Part shown: positions 1 through 12,100 of the stretch, piece by piece
Layout: every line of letters begins with the position of its first letter
Numbering within the stretch: position 1 is the first letter of the stretch
From: Lunularia cruciata
Taxonomy: Eukaryota; Streptophyta; Marchantiopsida; Lunulariales; Lunulariaceae
DNA length: 64,000 nt
Assembly (NCBI GenBank): GCA_948567375.1
Contig: OX419760.1
Coordinates: 23,808,001 to 23,872,000 of the forward strand
Direction: 5' to 3'
Notes under the pieces: model-generated
Told to the model about the DNA's origin: nothing
The model's database searches: none
Seen by the model: only the letters and a program-made list of their open reading frames with translations
Program-made: the position numbers and the translations under genes

Positions 1-3000
1 AGATACTGAACGGCGAGGTCGAGTGGTCCAGGTAAGCAGTAGTGCAAGCAATCCCTGTTTGAAATGTGCCCGTCTGGTCTTAAGCTCAGCATAGTGTCAA
101 CGTCCATGTATATATATTGAAACTCTTGTACAATCTTGGCAGCTATCTGATTTTGTCGATAAAAATCCCCCCAGTGAAAGACATTAGGGTTATCCTCGTG
201 TTGCCGTTCATCAAGAGGCTTAAGGTAAGACGTGCAATTGACGTGCCCTGCAAAGGTAAGCATGACGAACAAATCAGAATGTGAAATCCTGTTCTTTCCA
301 AACGAGCCTCTCCAGAGTGATTTCTGATCACGTTAAAGGAACTGTTAACCTAGTGACAACTACTTAGCTCTTCTCTATAGTATCTAATGTCAGGGAAGAC
401 CAGAAGGACACTTTTCACGCTCGAAGAATAAAGACATCCGAACACTCTTTATACGGGACCTGGTAAATTGTCGAATCTAATCAAGTTTGATCTGAGGACA
501 GCTTGCTCACACTGTGGAGAGCGATGGAATTATGTGCAGGTCGAGTATTGCAACTTCAAGATTCCATCAGCACATTCTGAGCTGTGGAGATGGTTTACCG
601 AAAATAGAAGAGGACAAACTTTAAGTTCAGACAGCAACTCAGGACTTTCTCCACAAGGACATTTCCAAATTGTGACTTAGCGTTTTACAATCCCTAGACA
701 AGAAATGGACCGCCTCAAAATGGAGCAGATCTCGTTGTGTGGTTACAGACAAGCACTGCCTCCGTTTCTGGCACCACCACTATGAATGGCTGCCGATCAT
801 GGCACACCAGGTACTTGCTTTTTCCACAAAAGGTTATTTTCTCTGGCAAGCCAAGAACCAAACTAAAGGAGTGGAATGAAACTCAAATGGTCTCGCATAG
901 AGGGATGGGCGTGATCAGTCGATTAATTAGTGAAGCAAATAAAAGACTCATGACTTAGTCACTAAATCAGATATGATTTGCTGCAATCTGAGCTTTAGAC
1001 AAGCACCGATGCGTGAGCTTATCAGTTCCTCTTCCTTTCAGTGCCAAGGTCACCACCTTGGCACTGGAAGAAACGATGCCCTTCTAGTTCGTGACAAGCA
1101 AATCAACAAACTCATCCTCCAGTTGTCAAGGTACGCATGCATTAACGTGAACAAGGAAGTAGGTTATGTCTGGGGACAGTCTTCTTATTGAACTATTATT
1201 GGATATAGTCCAGAAATCAAAATGCATTGTACTTATACCGCTGATGTAAGCTGAGAGGGTAACAAAGACATTTCCATTGGGGAGCTTCCAAGCTAAAGCT
1301 CTACTAACATGTGTCGACTTAGAGTACCCACATGTGTCGACTTAGAGTAAACCTCCCAGGTGGGGTGGTGGCTTTTGTTCTCTTGTATGGAGGTTTCGAC
1401 CAATTCTGCAGCACTTGTACGACGGTCAACATCGGAGAACCAGAAAGAATATAAAATTGTAGCCCAGATGCGTACAAAGGTTGTTTTCCAGATCCAAGCT
1501 ATGTAAGTAGAGTGTCGTAATCAAGTAAAATCTAGACATCTGAATTGGATGTGGACGAATATCCCGCTGTAAACCACTGTAACAGCTTGGTCTATACACC
1601 CGCCTGAGAATAGGTTTTACGTACGGTTTTCGAGGCAGATAGTACCGAGGAAATTCAAGGTTCAAGGGTACCTGTTGATGATAATCTCTATAATGATATT
1701 TCTTGTTGTCCGAACTATGGTTGTATAGTAAAAGTAAGGGCTACACTCAACTCTGGGACCCGTTACATTTGCCATATGATGTAAAATTTGCCTATTCCTT
1801 CAATCGTGCAGGAACAACGTAAGTTCACGACCAAATGGATAGTCAGTGCAAACCTTGAATCCGAAATAGTAGGAGGCAGACCATTAGAAAAACTATGAGG
1901 GAGATATATTACCAGGAGGAGTGTTGCGAAAGATAACTTGAAGGTGCGGAAAGTGCTCACTGAGGATGCTGAATATGTTCCTGAGGCTTTGGGCGTATAT
2001 CCAATCCTCCTCGTAATGTGCCCCCCTATTCATCAACACGAGCCTCACGTCATGCTTGTACAGGAGATTTAGCCATGGGAATTCATAAAAGTTATGCCAA
2101 GTATCCACACTTTGGTTCAAAACCGGTGATAGACGGTCATTTCGCACAAAAAATACTTTGAAGCCGTTCCCACCACCGAATATGTCCCCACACATCTCGT
2201 AGACATCATCGACAATTCGATCGTTGGAGCTTAGTGGCACGTATCCTGTTCCATTGAGTACCAGGTGGTTCATGAACGACCACGATATTTCATGATTTAT
2301 AGAGTCTCCTACCACCAACACATTCCTCCCGGAACCTACTCTCCTGCAGGCAATATACATTCAGCAATGAAAATCACTTTCGGCCATCCAGGTGATAATA
2401 ACTCTGCTAACAAAACTTATACCAGGTCCACACCACCTAAGGGCTGGACTGTTTGTCACGACCCGATGAATACTAACGTTAACACTGAGAGGTTTAACTC
2501 GTTTGATATTTAGTTTGCCTGTTATCATCATAGATTAGTTGACCGACAAAAGTTGCTGTAACCTTAATGGCTTTGACCTTCAAATGGCTACCAAGAAACT
2601 CTTCGAGAAACTTCTAGACTGCTAACTTGTCTCCGACCTGGGTATGTTGAACCAAGTTGTAGGGGAAGTAGTCATGATCTATGAAAAGTTTTGGTACACA
2701 TAACTTTATCGATCTCCTTATCTCTTCAATCTGCTTACAGCTAGACCTGGGTCCTGCGTGGCCTCTGCAGTCTTCTAAATCCAGAACTTCCTAAGGTCAT
2801 GCCCAATTCTGATATTCTATAACTCCATTCTTAACAAATAAGGTCTGAGAGTTCAACACATCCGTGTTTTGTCGATGGATATGTATTCTCCGTGAGCTCG
2901 CGCGATCAAGGCAGCTCAGACCTGGGCAGACCTGCTTTCTTCTATCAACCTTAAGACCTACAGTAGCTAACCGCAAATCGACTACTGCAGCATTCTTAAG

Positions 3001-4282
3001 TGAGACGTCGAAGATTGGGCTTTCAAGACTGTACAGTAAGGCCCGGCTTCAAGATCATGAAACTCAGCAGTTGAGTTGCCATGCCAGTTCTCTTCACACC
3101 TCTCCTTAGACAAAAAGTGGAGTTCAAGAATTCAACTTTACCATCCACATCCGATTGCCTTCTTAGATTGAAGAAATGTGTTAAAAGATCAATAAAAATG
3201 GCAACATCAGAGACATGGTTCTACTAAAGTAGAACACAGTCAACTTTAGAAACACAATAAATCTGATCAGATTCTAATTAAGAGGAGAGGCTGAACACCT
3301 ACTTGCAGAAATCATCCCTGTTGACAGGTCTGAAAGGGCAGCTGCTGTTTGTTTGCCAGACCCATTTTAGTTCATCTCGTATCTGTTATACACATGTAGA
3401 TAAATCTTGTAAGTTATTTAGTTTCACGTCAACATTTAGCCACTAGAAACCAGAGAAGAGTGAAAAAGTTTCCAACAACTCCTTTTAATTACTGACTGTG
3501 GCATACCCAGTTACAAACTATCACATTGGGACTCGGGCATCTACTTATTCACGTCAATCAATCAGAATCAGTCCCTGAACGTGGAGCATAGAGAACCATG
3601 TTATCCTACCAACCAATCCCCAGGTTCTCCTTCCATAGCTATTTCGTCCGCTTGATCACCAGAAACGTAACCAGTCCCTGACCGCATGTGACGAAAATCA
3701 CATGTGGTAGCATAACGGTCGCCGATAGAGTTCCATGGCAGGTGCCGGGGTGTAGGATCATACATCCACCTCCCGGACTCACTGGAAAGAAATATGTACG
3801 CAAAGTCAGCACATTTCCTAACCAGGAATCGATCAGAAGTAATACAAAGATTCATCAGCTGTATAGATCCACGGCTTAGTTGACAGACTTTATCGGAAGA
3901 AAGATAAGTGAAATTAGGTGGACCTGAAGCAGGCAAGACGGGATTGGAACTTGTCGACGGCTTCGTTTCCTCTGATGTACGTTGATTTCACCCGGACAGA
4001 TTCGACTTCTGATTTGTTTTCAGGTCTAGGTTCGTAAGAGAAGAATTCTGTCCATGGTGCACTGGTCAAGAGATAGGGATCACGAGTCTCGAGAGAAACC
4101 ATCCACAAAGTGACGACCAAGAACACCGCAAACACTACAACGAACCACACCCTCACGTAACTACTCTTAACAGCAACGCCGTCACCACGATCATCGATTG
4201 TTCTATTTTTTATCAAATTCCAATTCCAATTCCCTCTCAGCATTGGCCAATGCTGCAGCAGCGTCTTTACCTCCCACTCCAT
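1..4282 (-). CDS. PC-esterase / trichome-birefringence-like (TBL) protein, 3' end beyond the window
   Basis: Probable Golgi type II membrane protein that esterifies cell-wall polysaccharide. My model has exons at 4282-3924, 3781-3614, 2343-1913 and 247 to the window edge, with phases that join. Exon 1 gives a cytosolic N-terminus, one membrane anchor (about residues 42-61, WFVVVFAVFLVVTLWMV) and a stem. Exon 2 carries a PMR5N-like piece (SGRWMYDPTPRHLPW, RYATTCDFRH). Exon 3 carries the SGNH serine motif VVGDSINHE followed by SWSFMNHL, and ends in RNTPP. Exon 4 continues GHVNC, then WGDFYRQNQ, and holds the DxxH motif in DCLHYCLPGP. The GDS and DxxH motifs with the N-terminal anchor are what define the TBL/PC-esterase family. 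The exon 2 donor is the weakest call: ending at 3667 gives an alternative that would need one more exon. The C-terminus lies left of base 1. Family membership is good; the acetylated polymer cannot be told from sequence. Confidence 0.78.
1035..1070. repeat. Near-perfect 16-bp palindrome with 4-base loop
   Basis: The left arm ends CAGTGCCAAGGT (1039-1050), the loop is CACC, and the right arm starts ACCTTGGCACTG (1055-1066). The outer four pairs include one G-T. It sits in the intron of the PC-esterase gene, so in RNA it would form a tight hairpin. Confidence 0.8.
1307..1349. repeat. Two exact 20-base direct repeats, period 23
   Basis: The 20-base unit ACATGTGTCGACTTAGAGTA occurs at 1307-1326 and 1330-1349, separated by CCC. 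Each copy contains a SalI-like GTCGAC palindrome. No function is evident. Confidence 0.9.
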
Positions 4283-4931
4283 TGCCTCCCGAGCTTAGAC
4301 TTCGAGGTTGGAAACCAGTACTTTATGTGGCTCGTTATGGAGACACTCCATTCACGTGCGTTCAATCTTTCCGGAGAAACATCGTCTTCCTCGCCGATGA
4401 TCTCATCCACGGTGTCAATTCAGTGGATGTCGCTTTAATTAACGACACTAAGCTAGATCTCACACCACCTTCCCAAGTAAACAAATATTTTCACTCCAAG
4501 CTGGATATGGTTCTTCCCGTGACTCTCTTAATTTACGAGTCATGTGCGCGTCGACCTCGGTAGTAACAGCTTCTGATCCTTCCGGGCCTGTACCAAGTCT
4601 GTCGACCTCCTCTGACGTGGAGAGAACTAGCTAGCTAGCCCTGCTCTCATTCATGTCAATCCTCACAAAATCTTCTCTCTCAAGTCCAAGTCAATCTCGG
4701 TCAACGTCCAGGTGAGGAACCAAATGTTGATTCATCATCACCAAGAGCCTGCATAGATAAAAATAATATTGCTTGAAGAGAAACTGCAGCATAGCCCCGA
4801 AACAATTACTGTAACAGCTGCTGGAAACCTACCATGATCACCCACCTCAGAGTATGCCAATTTAGCATAAAGATTCATTTGATAACCTGATTCAGTTCAC
4901 CCACTTACTGCACCCGTAACTTGAAACAAAA
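4283..4931. other. Upstream region of the PC-esterase gene, no gene recognised
   Basis: Sequence 5' of the PC-esterase start codon, expected to hold its 5' UTR and promoter. A plus-strand open frame over 4198-4563 overlaps the coding exon antisense, looks like low-complexity Ser/Asn/Ala-rich shadow and is not called. Confidence 0.4.
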
Positions 4932-4997
4932 TGGCTACTGGCTGACTTCTCAAGATCGAATACTCATATTCTACCTTGAGAAGTCAGCCTGTAGTCA
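4932..4997. repeat. Hairpin: 15-bp perfect stem extended to 23 positions, 20-base loop
   Basis: GGCTGACTTCTCAAG (940-954 after 4000) pairs perfectly with CTTGAGAAGTCAGCC (4975-4989). The pairing continues outward with two mismatched or wobble positions to 4932 and 4997. It lies about 650 bp upstream of the PC-esterase start. It could be a small MITE remnant or a small-RNA foldback; the sequence alone cannot decide. Confidence 0.8.
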
Positions 4998-5305
4998 CCA
5001 ACATGATGATTCATCATCATCTAAATCAGAAGTAACTCAGGCGAAATTGGACATCGATAGTTCTGATTTCAGAACCTACTAAATACCAGAAGCCCAAGAG
5101 ACATCCTGTATGCTAATTTTAGGAATCAAGATCCGCCACGCGATGAACAGACTTGGAAGATTCCTGTCGAGGAAACCAGAATTGCGGTCCTGAAATTTTA
5201 ACTCAAAATCACCACCCAAGAACTACAGTAGAACTGGAGAGTTGACGAGGGTTCCACCCCCTAACGCAGCTCCATTTTGAGCAGCTCTCAATCCCATGGA
5301 TATTG

Positions 5306-5402
5306 TGATTTCTTGTCCGGAAGTATGATTTCTTGTCCGGTGTACTTAGAGACTTTCAAATCTGGTCTTACGATCAGAGGACGTAAAGACCAGATTTGAG
5401 AG
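5306..5402. repeat. Direct repeat followed by an imperfect 18-20 bp hairpin
   Basis: TGATTTCTTGTCCGG occurs twice in 5306-5340. It is followed by a foldback in which CTTTCAAATCTGGTCTTA (5353-5370) pairs imperfectly with TAAAGACCAGATTTGAGAG (5384-5402) across a 13-base loop. Confidence 0.75.
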
Positions 5403-7674
5403 ACCATCGGTCAGAGATAACACCGTAGCAGCGACGGTTGACGCTTTCTTGAGTTTCAAGAAGGGACGTCGTGCATGGCTTGCATGGGATCACATGGCTT
5501 CGATACGCATGTAACCAACCATCACTTGAAATAATTATACAGTAATTTATATGTACAAATGTTGTATATTTTAAAAACTTTTATATTTTATACTTTTATA
5601 CGAATACTTTTATAGTAGAAGGTTTTGTGTATTGTACTGTATTTTTACACCCGGGAGGTTGCAGCGTTGTAAAGGTACAGTTTAAAAGCAAACGTCAACA
5701 CCAAAGCTCCAGTTCGCAATTACTCAAGAAAATAAATATATTCATCGTATATATCGTAAATGTTTTATTTATATATTACTTTTATGTTGTTTTCCTTTCT
5801 ATACTTTCGGTACCTACACACTATATTTATATTTTAGGACATCCGAGTGATTTTTTGTTTCGAGATTCATTTCATGCCTGACTTGGTGTTAATATGTAAC
5901 ATAGAAATAGGAATATATATCGCAGAAAGAGAATTTGATCCGTCATTTGATTTGTTCATTCTGAAGGTTGATCTTGCGAAATGCATATTATGGGTTATTT
6001 TGGAGAAAACGAACTTTACTAAAATACCAAATACCTTTAAATCAAGTTCTTGAACTAGTTATTACTAAATTCAAGTTCGCTTGAGTCATTTTACAAAGAG
6101 ATACTTGAAGATGTAATTCAAGAGCTAAATATATAAGATACATTTAGGAATTCACAAAATTCTTAAAAAGTAATAAATCATTCTAACTCCGTTTGTGTGG
6201 AGTTCAGTTTGGAGCACAGAAATAAATCATTAATATGCTCCATCATAGGGTTTATTTTTGGAAAAATATTAACATTGTATTACAAATTAAGCATGGTTTA
6301 CAGGGGGGAACTAAAGATATCAACGGAATCGTTCTGGAATCAATGGTATCAGATATGGACTTAAATGACTACATAAAATCTAGAAGATAAACGATTCTAT
6401 CCTTCGTGTTTTCTTCCCGGTCGCCTTCTAAGTGTCTTCTAAATAAAGTCTTGAAACGAAAATCCTGTGTTATTATAATCATTGATAGATGGTGTGACCT
6501 TTTCTATCGTGTCAGTCTGTTCTCACAACCTCTTCCGAACTTAACGTTGTGTTCGTGTCACGAGCTTTGTATACGTAACTCTCTTAACTCACAACGCCTT
6601 TCTTACACCAAACATAGCATGGTGGTAGTGTCACGTGTCTCGTGTGTGTGAGTGTGTTCATTCTCCTGTACAGGCAGTCATAATATGACACGTGTTATTG
6701 GAATGTTGTAGCCAGAATTTTCGGGTCTGTGGCCACCGAAAAGAGAATGACGTGTCATTCTCTTTTAGGCGCGAAGAGACGCGAAGAAAAGAAGAAACTG
6801 GCTACTCATTCATCGATTGTACTGTCAAGGGCTCACTATATGTCTGCTTGTCCAGAGCATGGGATCGCAATTCACATTGTTCTTATGCTACATACAACCC
6901 ACTTGGATGGAATTCATTAGACCCGACGGATGGTGAAAATGGGGAATTCTCGGGAGAGAAAAGTAAGATTCTCCATCAAATCTGCCATATTCCTGATGAG
7001 ATGTTTTTATTATGTATCTGACCAGATTGGATTTCAGATTAGGAAATGGAGATCATCGCGGCAACTAATGTGATCTGTTTTGACGTTGTGCAGGACTGTA
7101 TTTTACACAGAGTATAATGCTTCGGACTCGCGGCGAACATATCAGCGTGTGTGAGAACTGTCTTAACCATAACGTCTTTTTAGAATAACATGGTGTTCGT
7201 GTCGCGAGCGTGTATATGGTTTTCATTCATGTGCAGACAATGGAACTTGAACCTAATAGAACATGGTGTTCGAGTCACGAACGTATGAGAAGAAATCTCT
7301 TTGTCATGAACAGTTTTTAAGTCAAATGATTACATGGCCGTTACAAATCCCTGGAAAACAACGCCGGTTATGTTGGAATGAAATCATGTAGATTCACGTC
7401 GCAATTTCAAGAACATTTATTTATAACTTCATTATATGCTGAACCTGAATTCATGGTGCGTTAACATATCTGATTGATCATCTTACACGTTATGCAACGA
7501 AACTACATTACGCAGGCGTATAGGAATAAACAAACCTTATTGCAACCATGATGTTGTGCATAGGAGAAAATTCTAAAATGTACAGATATCCAATTTGACC
7601 CGATTGTTGTGGACCTAAATCACATGTTGCTGTTGACCAATATGTGTTGTTGTTCTCCAATTTGACTTTTGATT
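5403..7674. other. Intergenic, no gene recognised; recurring TTCGTGTC-CGAGC motif
   Basis: No open frame here resembles a known family. A motif close to TGGTGTTCGTGTCACGAGC recurs at about 6548-6565, 7191-7209 and 7264-7283 (degenerate), with a weaker version near 6620. Bases 5520-6300 are markedly AT-rich. Confidence 0.5.
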
Positions 7675-7965
7675 GTCGATAAATCATATGAACCGGCAGA
7701 TTGCTATGCACATGGTCAACCCTTATGTGGGTTGGCTTTCGAAAGTCGTTGTCTGTTGTATGATTTCTGATATAGACTCTATTACATAAGGGGTCGATAA
7801 ATCATATGAACCGGCAGATTGTTATGCACATGGTCAACCCTTATATGGGTTGGCTTTCGAAAGTCGTTGTCTGTTGTATGATTTCTCATATAGACTCTAT
7901 TACATAAGGGTTGGCTTTCGAAAGTTGTTGTATGATTTTTCATATAGATTCTATTGGATCTAGTT
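7675..7965. repeat. Tandem repeat, period 118, two full copies and a partial third
   Basis: Copies start at GTCGATAAATCATATGAACC (7675 and 7793) and contain the core GATTTCTCATATAGACTCTATT. A partial third copy runs from about 7908 into the retroelement tail copy. The same core occurs just before the tail of the RLE element at about 12268, linking this array to that family. Confidence 0.9.
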
Positions 7966-8075
7966 CCATTTTACCTTTTTCGTCTCCCCCTTGTACGGTT
8001 TGATGGGGTCTTCCCATCTTTCGTGTTCTCTACGTGGTCTCCTTTTACATTGTATGGTTGCTTTTACGCAACTGA
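7935..8075 (+). repeat. Copy of the non-LTR element 3' tail
   Basis: Roughly 130 bp resembling 12268-12420. Both carry the CATATAGA-CTCTATT core, then a CCTTGT block, then TTTGATGGGGTCTTCCCATC, then TCTACGTGGTCTCC. Several copies with this conserved end and no coding region are expected of 5'-truncated insertions made by target-primed reverse transcription. That origin is inference. Confidence 0.7.
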
Positions 8076-8226
8076 CGAAGATCACGATTGCACGGTAATT
8101 TAGCCCTCAAATTGGACATTTTACTCGTTACAGGAGGACTGCAAGAGACGAACGCGCTTGTACTCAACATCTGTAATTCTTGTCATGTCCCTTCGTGAAC
8201 ATCCGAAAAAATTGGAACGATACAGT

Positions 8227-8376
8227 GGAACGATACAGAGGAAATTAACATGGCCTCTACGCAAAGATGGCACGTATTAATCGAAAAGTGTTCCCGACAT
8301 TGGAACGACACAGAGGAGATTAACATGGCCCTACGCAAAGATGTCACGTATTAATCGAGAAATCGAGAAATGTTAA
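8227..8376. repeat. Tandem repeat, period 75, two copies
   Basis: The unit begins GGAACGATACAGAGG at 8227 and GGAACGACACAGAGG at 8302. Both copies continue through AACATGGCC, ACGCAAAGATG and CACGTATTAATCG with few changes. Confidence 0.85.
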
Positions 8377-9127
8377 TGAGCTATATACATGGCCCTAGTA
8401 GAAGTAGTAGTGTAGTCAACATTTCTAAGACCTAATTTCGAACAAGCTCGTCGTGCACAAAGTCGTCCACAAAGTCAAAGTGAACTTTTCTCAATCTCGT
8501 TAGAATCTGACGTGACGGAAACTAAAGAGATTGTAACTGGCATGTTTAAAGGAATATAATGATACTTGATTATAGACTTGAAGGTACAGACGGCGCCAAT
8601 CCAATTTACTCCGGGTCAGAAGTCTGCGCTGAGCGACGGTGAGTTCCTGAGCAAACTCGCCATAAACTCACGAGAGGGTCATTTTAAGAGTGTTTGTGCG
8701 ATTTGTAGGACCTATCTTGCAGGCCCTATCTTGACAAATTATTTGGGGAGCTGCGGGAGAGTGTGGAGAGGGAGAGACCTTGAGACAAATCGGTAATTTC
8801 TGAGTGCTCTCTAGCATGTAGCATTAGAGTGAATAATCTATTCTCTTCGATTTTCAATTTCGGTTCCATTGGCATCTAGATTTAAGACTATAGAGAATGG
8901 AGTATAAAGTTATGAAGATTTTTAGATTTTTTAGGGTTTAAAGTGATCATTATATATTGAGAGTGACAGGTCGGGGATTTTCGATTACAATCTCTTGGTT
9001 TTCATGATTAAGTTTCATGGGAATTTAGTTTGAAAATTTTGGAGATGGAAATTAAAAGTTATGAAAGTTTATAGATTTTAGAGTTTGGAGAGATTGTTTT
9101 CTTATGTGAGTTGGGAGGTGAGGGGTT
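8377..9127. other. No gene recognised; possible 5' part of the non-LTR element
   Basis: A 76-codon open frame at 8566-8796 has no recognisable domain. The stretch may be 5' untranslated sequence of the retroelement that starts coding by 9128, but no boundary can be seen. Confidence 0.3.
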
Positions 9128-12100
9128 GTGGTTTTGCAAATATGGAGAGGAGCGGCATGTGTTACTATCATTATTCTTGTGCTAGCCATGGCTACACCTT
9201 CCCTTGTGGGGTCGCCTAGAGTGGGTCAGGATACACCATGCCCGATGTGTCACCGACGCTTTACCTCGCAAGGGGTAATGACCCATGTGGGAAGGATGCA
9301 CAAGGACTATGATTGGACCACTTGGGATGCTCACGTGAGACAAACGACCACATCTACAGTAGTGACACTCAAGATTACGCACACTTCTTCTATACCTTAG
9401 TTTATCGTTCTAGGGATACCGATCGAGTCGTGGGAGTGGTTAGCTTCTCAGGCGGGTTGCATTTTGGGGTTATTTGAGACTAGTTTTCCATGTCCACATC
9501 TGTTCCATAGGCTACCCCGCACACTCCATGATGAGGCTAGACAGAGTTTTTGCCTACCACTAGACCGTTTGGCACGTGATCCCTTGGACGAGTTAGCATG
9601 GTTCCTATTCCTCTTACTCCCTCGATGGTGTCTTTGTTATGCTACAGAGGGACGTGCGGGGCATAGAGAGGTGGCTGCTAGATTTCACCGATTCCAAGCG
9701 AGGGATTGGGCAACCCTTCAGGAGGAGTCGGTTAGGGCTACAGGATTTAGGAGATAGGCATCACCACATGATACCATAGATTCCACTAGATTACGACGAT
9801 GTAGGACATTGGGTCAGGCGGGAGAGTTTAGTAGAGCAGCACAAGCGCTACACCCTTTGTCTATAGCGAGTCCTGCTGATGAGACCATCTCTTCACTACG
9901 CTCACTACATCCTATAGCAGTAGAGGGACTACCACTAGAGATCTTAGATTATCAGCCTGAGTAGCCTTTATGTCTTGGTAGGTTGCTATTTGCACAAGCA
10001 TTGTGCACTACCCCTCGCCTTTCCTCAGGAGGCTTGTCAAGGATGGTTTATGAGCACCTTAGAGATTGCTTCCAAGCAGATGATCCTTCTAGTGGTTTTA
10101 CCAAGTTGTTTCAGGTGGCTGTAACAATAGCGAGAGGAGACATTCCTATGTCTGTTAGTTGGGTGTTAGGTGCTAGTCAACTTCTCGTGATGGAGAAGGA
10201 CACGGGAGGCATTAGACCGATTGCTATTGGAGAGATCTTTTTGCATTTGGTCAGTCGTACCATTGTCCTTCAGCATCGTTCTCACTTTTGACAACACCTT
10301 AGTCCACATCAGTTTGGAGTAGCTACACCTGGAGGATGTGAGGCTATATCTCTAGGCATTAGAACACTCCTAGATATCCATCCGGAGTGGGTTGTCCTAC
10401 AGGTGGATGTTGAGAATGTTTTTAATAGTGTCTCACGTGCATCTATCTTTAGAGAGCTTAGGGAGGCTGGTCGATCTTTGGCGAGTCTCATTCCTTTTGT
10501 GCGGTCTTTTTATGGCTCTTTGGCTTCCCTTTACTACCAGCATGGTGGTTCACAGGAGGGAGTCACCGTCTTGGAGTCCGCTATTGGTACACATTAGAGA
10601 GATCCTTTGGGAGTGCCCTTATTTGCCATGGCTCGCTTTAGAGCTCTCCTATCTACTACTTTGGCCATGCTAGGTTGTGTATTTCCCTCCTTGGTAGATG
10701 ATACACACATCGTAAGCCCTATAGATCAGATTAGGCAAGCCTTTGACTACTGAGCTACATCTAGTAGGCTTGAGAGTCAAGGTGTCAAAGTGTAGGGCAT
10801 GGTCCCCTTTAGGTATCCCTCCCCACCTTGAGCTTCCAAAGGGTTGAATCACATCCACAGATGGACTTTGTGTTCTTGGAGTGCCAATAGGATCGGAGAA
10901 TTTTTGTCACACGCTTCTTAGATGTTGCTCTTGCAGAGGATGTTTCCATGTGGATGACCTTCCATTACTAGGAGATCCGCAGGTGGCATTTGGTATACTC
11001 TCTTCCAATATTGTTCATTGACCATCCTACCTCATCGGTACAATTCCCCCCTCATTGTCCTTCCTATCACATTAGACCAAGGACTTTTGAGTGTGTGATA
11101 GGGGATTTTGCAAGTAGACAGACGGCTCTACTAATCTCATGTGGTGGGGTTGGCTTGCTTGCTATGGAGGAGACGGCACCTATAGCATTTTTGGGTAGTT
11201 GGGCTCTCTCAGCACCCCTACTTTCCTCTCATTTTGTGGTTGCTGATAGGTCTGTTTTGGAGACTTATGTGACAAAGGTGGAAGGAGGATCCTTTTCTCT
11301 CTAGGTATTATTGCGGCAGATGAGAGATAGCCTATCCCCACGAGCACAAGAGGACTTTCCACCTTTTGCTTCACTATCATCAGATTGGACTAGAGGTTTA
11401 CAGTCTTCCTTGATGGAGCGACAGTGTGAGCATACGCTACATTCTCTCTTAGTCGACTCGTCCATTCCTCAGGCTACTAGAGCACATCTTTGCTCTTGCT
11501 CTGGCAAGGGTGCAGGCTCTTGGATCCTAGCTTGACCATGCATTAGAGCTTTCCGACTCGCACCAGCTACTTTCTCTACAGCAATGAGGTTTTGCCTAGG
11601 TTTGGTCCACCCATCTGCATCTTCATTACTCACTTGTGAGTGTGGTTCTACACTAGATGCAGCAGCGGTCCACATGACATGGTGTCCTTTTGGAGGACAA
11701 AGGATAGCTACCCATGATGCCATTAGAGACATAGTGTTTGATATGGCACGAGAGAGTGGATACTTGGCTTGGAGTGAGCATTTGTATGCTTTGCAGATGA
11801 CACGTGTCAGTGCAGACTTATACTTGGAGATGATCAGGTGACAGTAGCGGATGTCGTGGTTATGGACCTTACACGGGATACAATTTTGGGGGGAGTGATT
11901 ACCCATCCCCTTGGATGTGCGGCGAGTGCAGCAGCAGGCCGCAAGGTCTCCAAGTATAGGGGCATGCAGCGAGGTCACCTCTTTGTTCCTCTAGCCTTGG
12001 AGTTATATGGAGCGATGGACACGGCATTTGACACATTTGTCAGGGAGTGTGCAAGAGCTTATCATGTTCGGCGTCAAGGGGTAACACTCTCACTCTCATA

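Larger units (their letters stand above)
248..1912 (-). other. Long intron of the PC-esterase gene
   Basis: Non-coding stretch between the RNTPP exon and the GHVNC/DxxH exon. The donor after CCTCCTG and the acceptor CTTTGCAG join in frame to give RNTPPGHVNC. Inside lie a strong palindrome (1035-1070) and a 23-bp direct repeat (1307-1349). The short ORFs across it show no family resemblance. Confidence 0.6.

Noticed and set aside
4198-4563. 121-codon plus-strand open frame overlapping the PC-esterase start
   Set aside because: Antisense to the first exon and its 5' flank; Asn/Ser/Ala/Pro-rich with no conserved motif.
11469-11978. 169-codon minus-strand open frame
   Set aside because: Antisense shadow of the retroelement's Cys/His and endonuclease region, which reads clearly on the plus strand.
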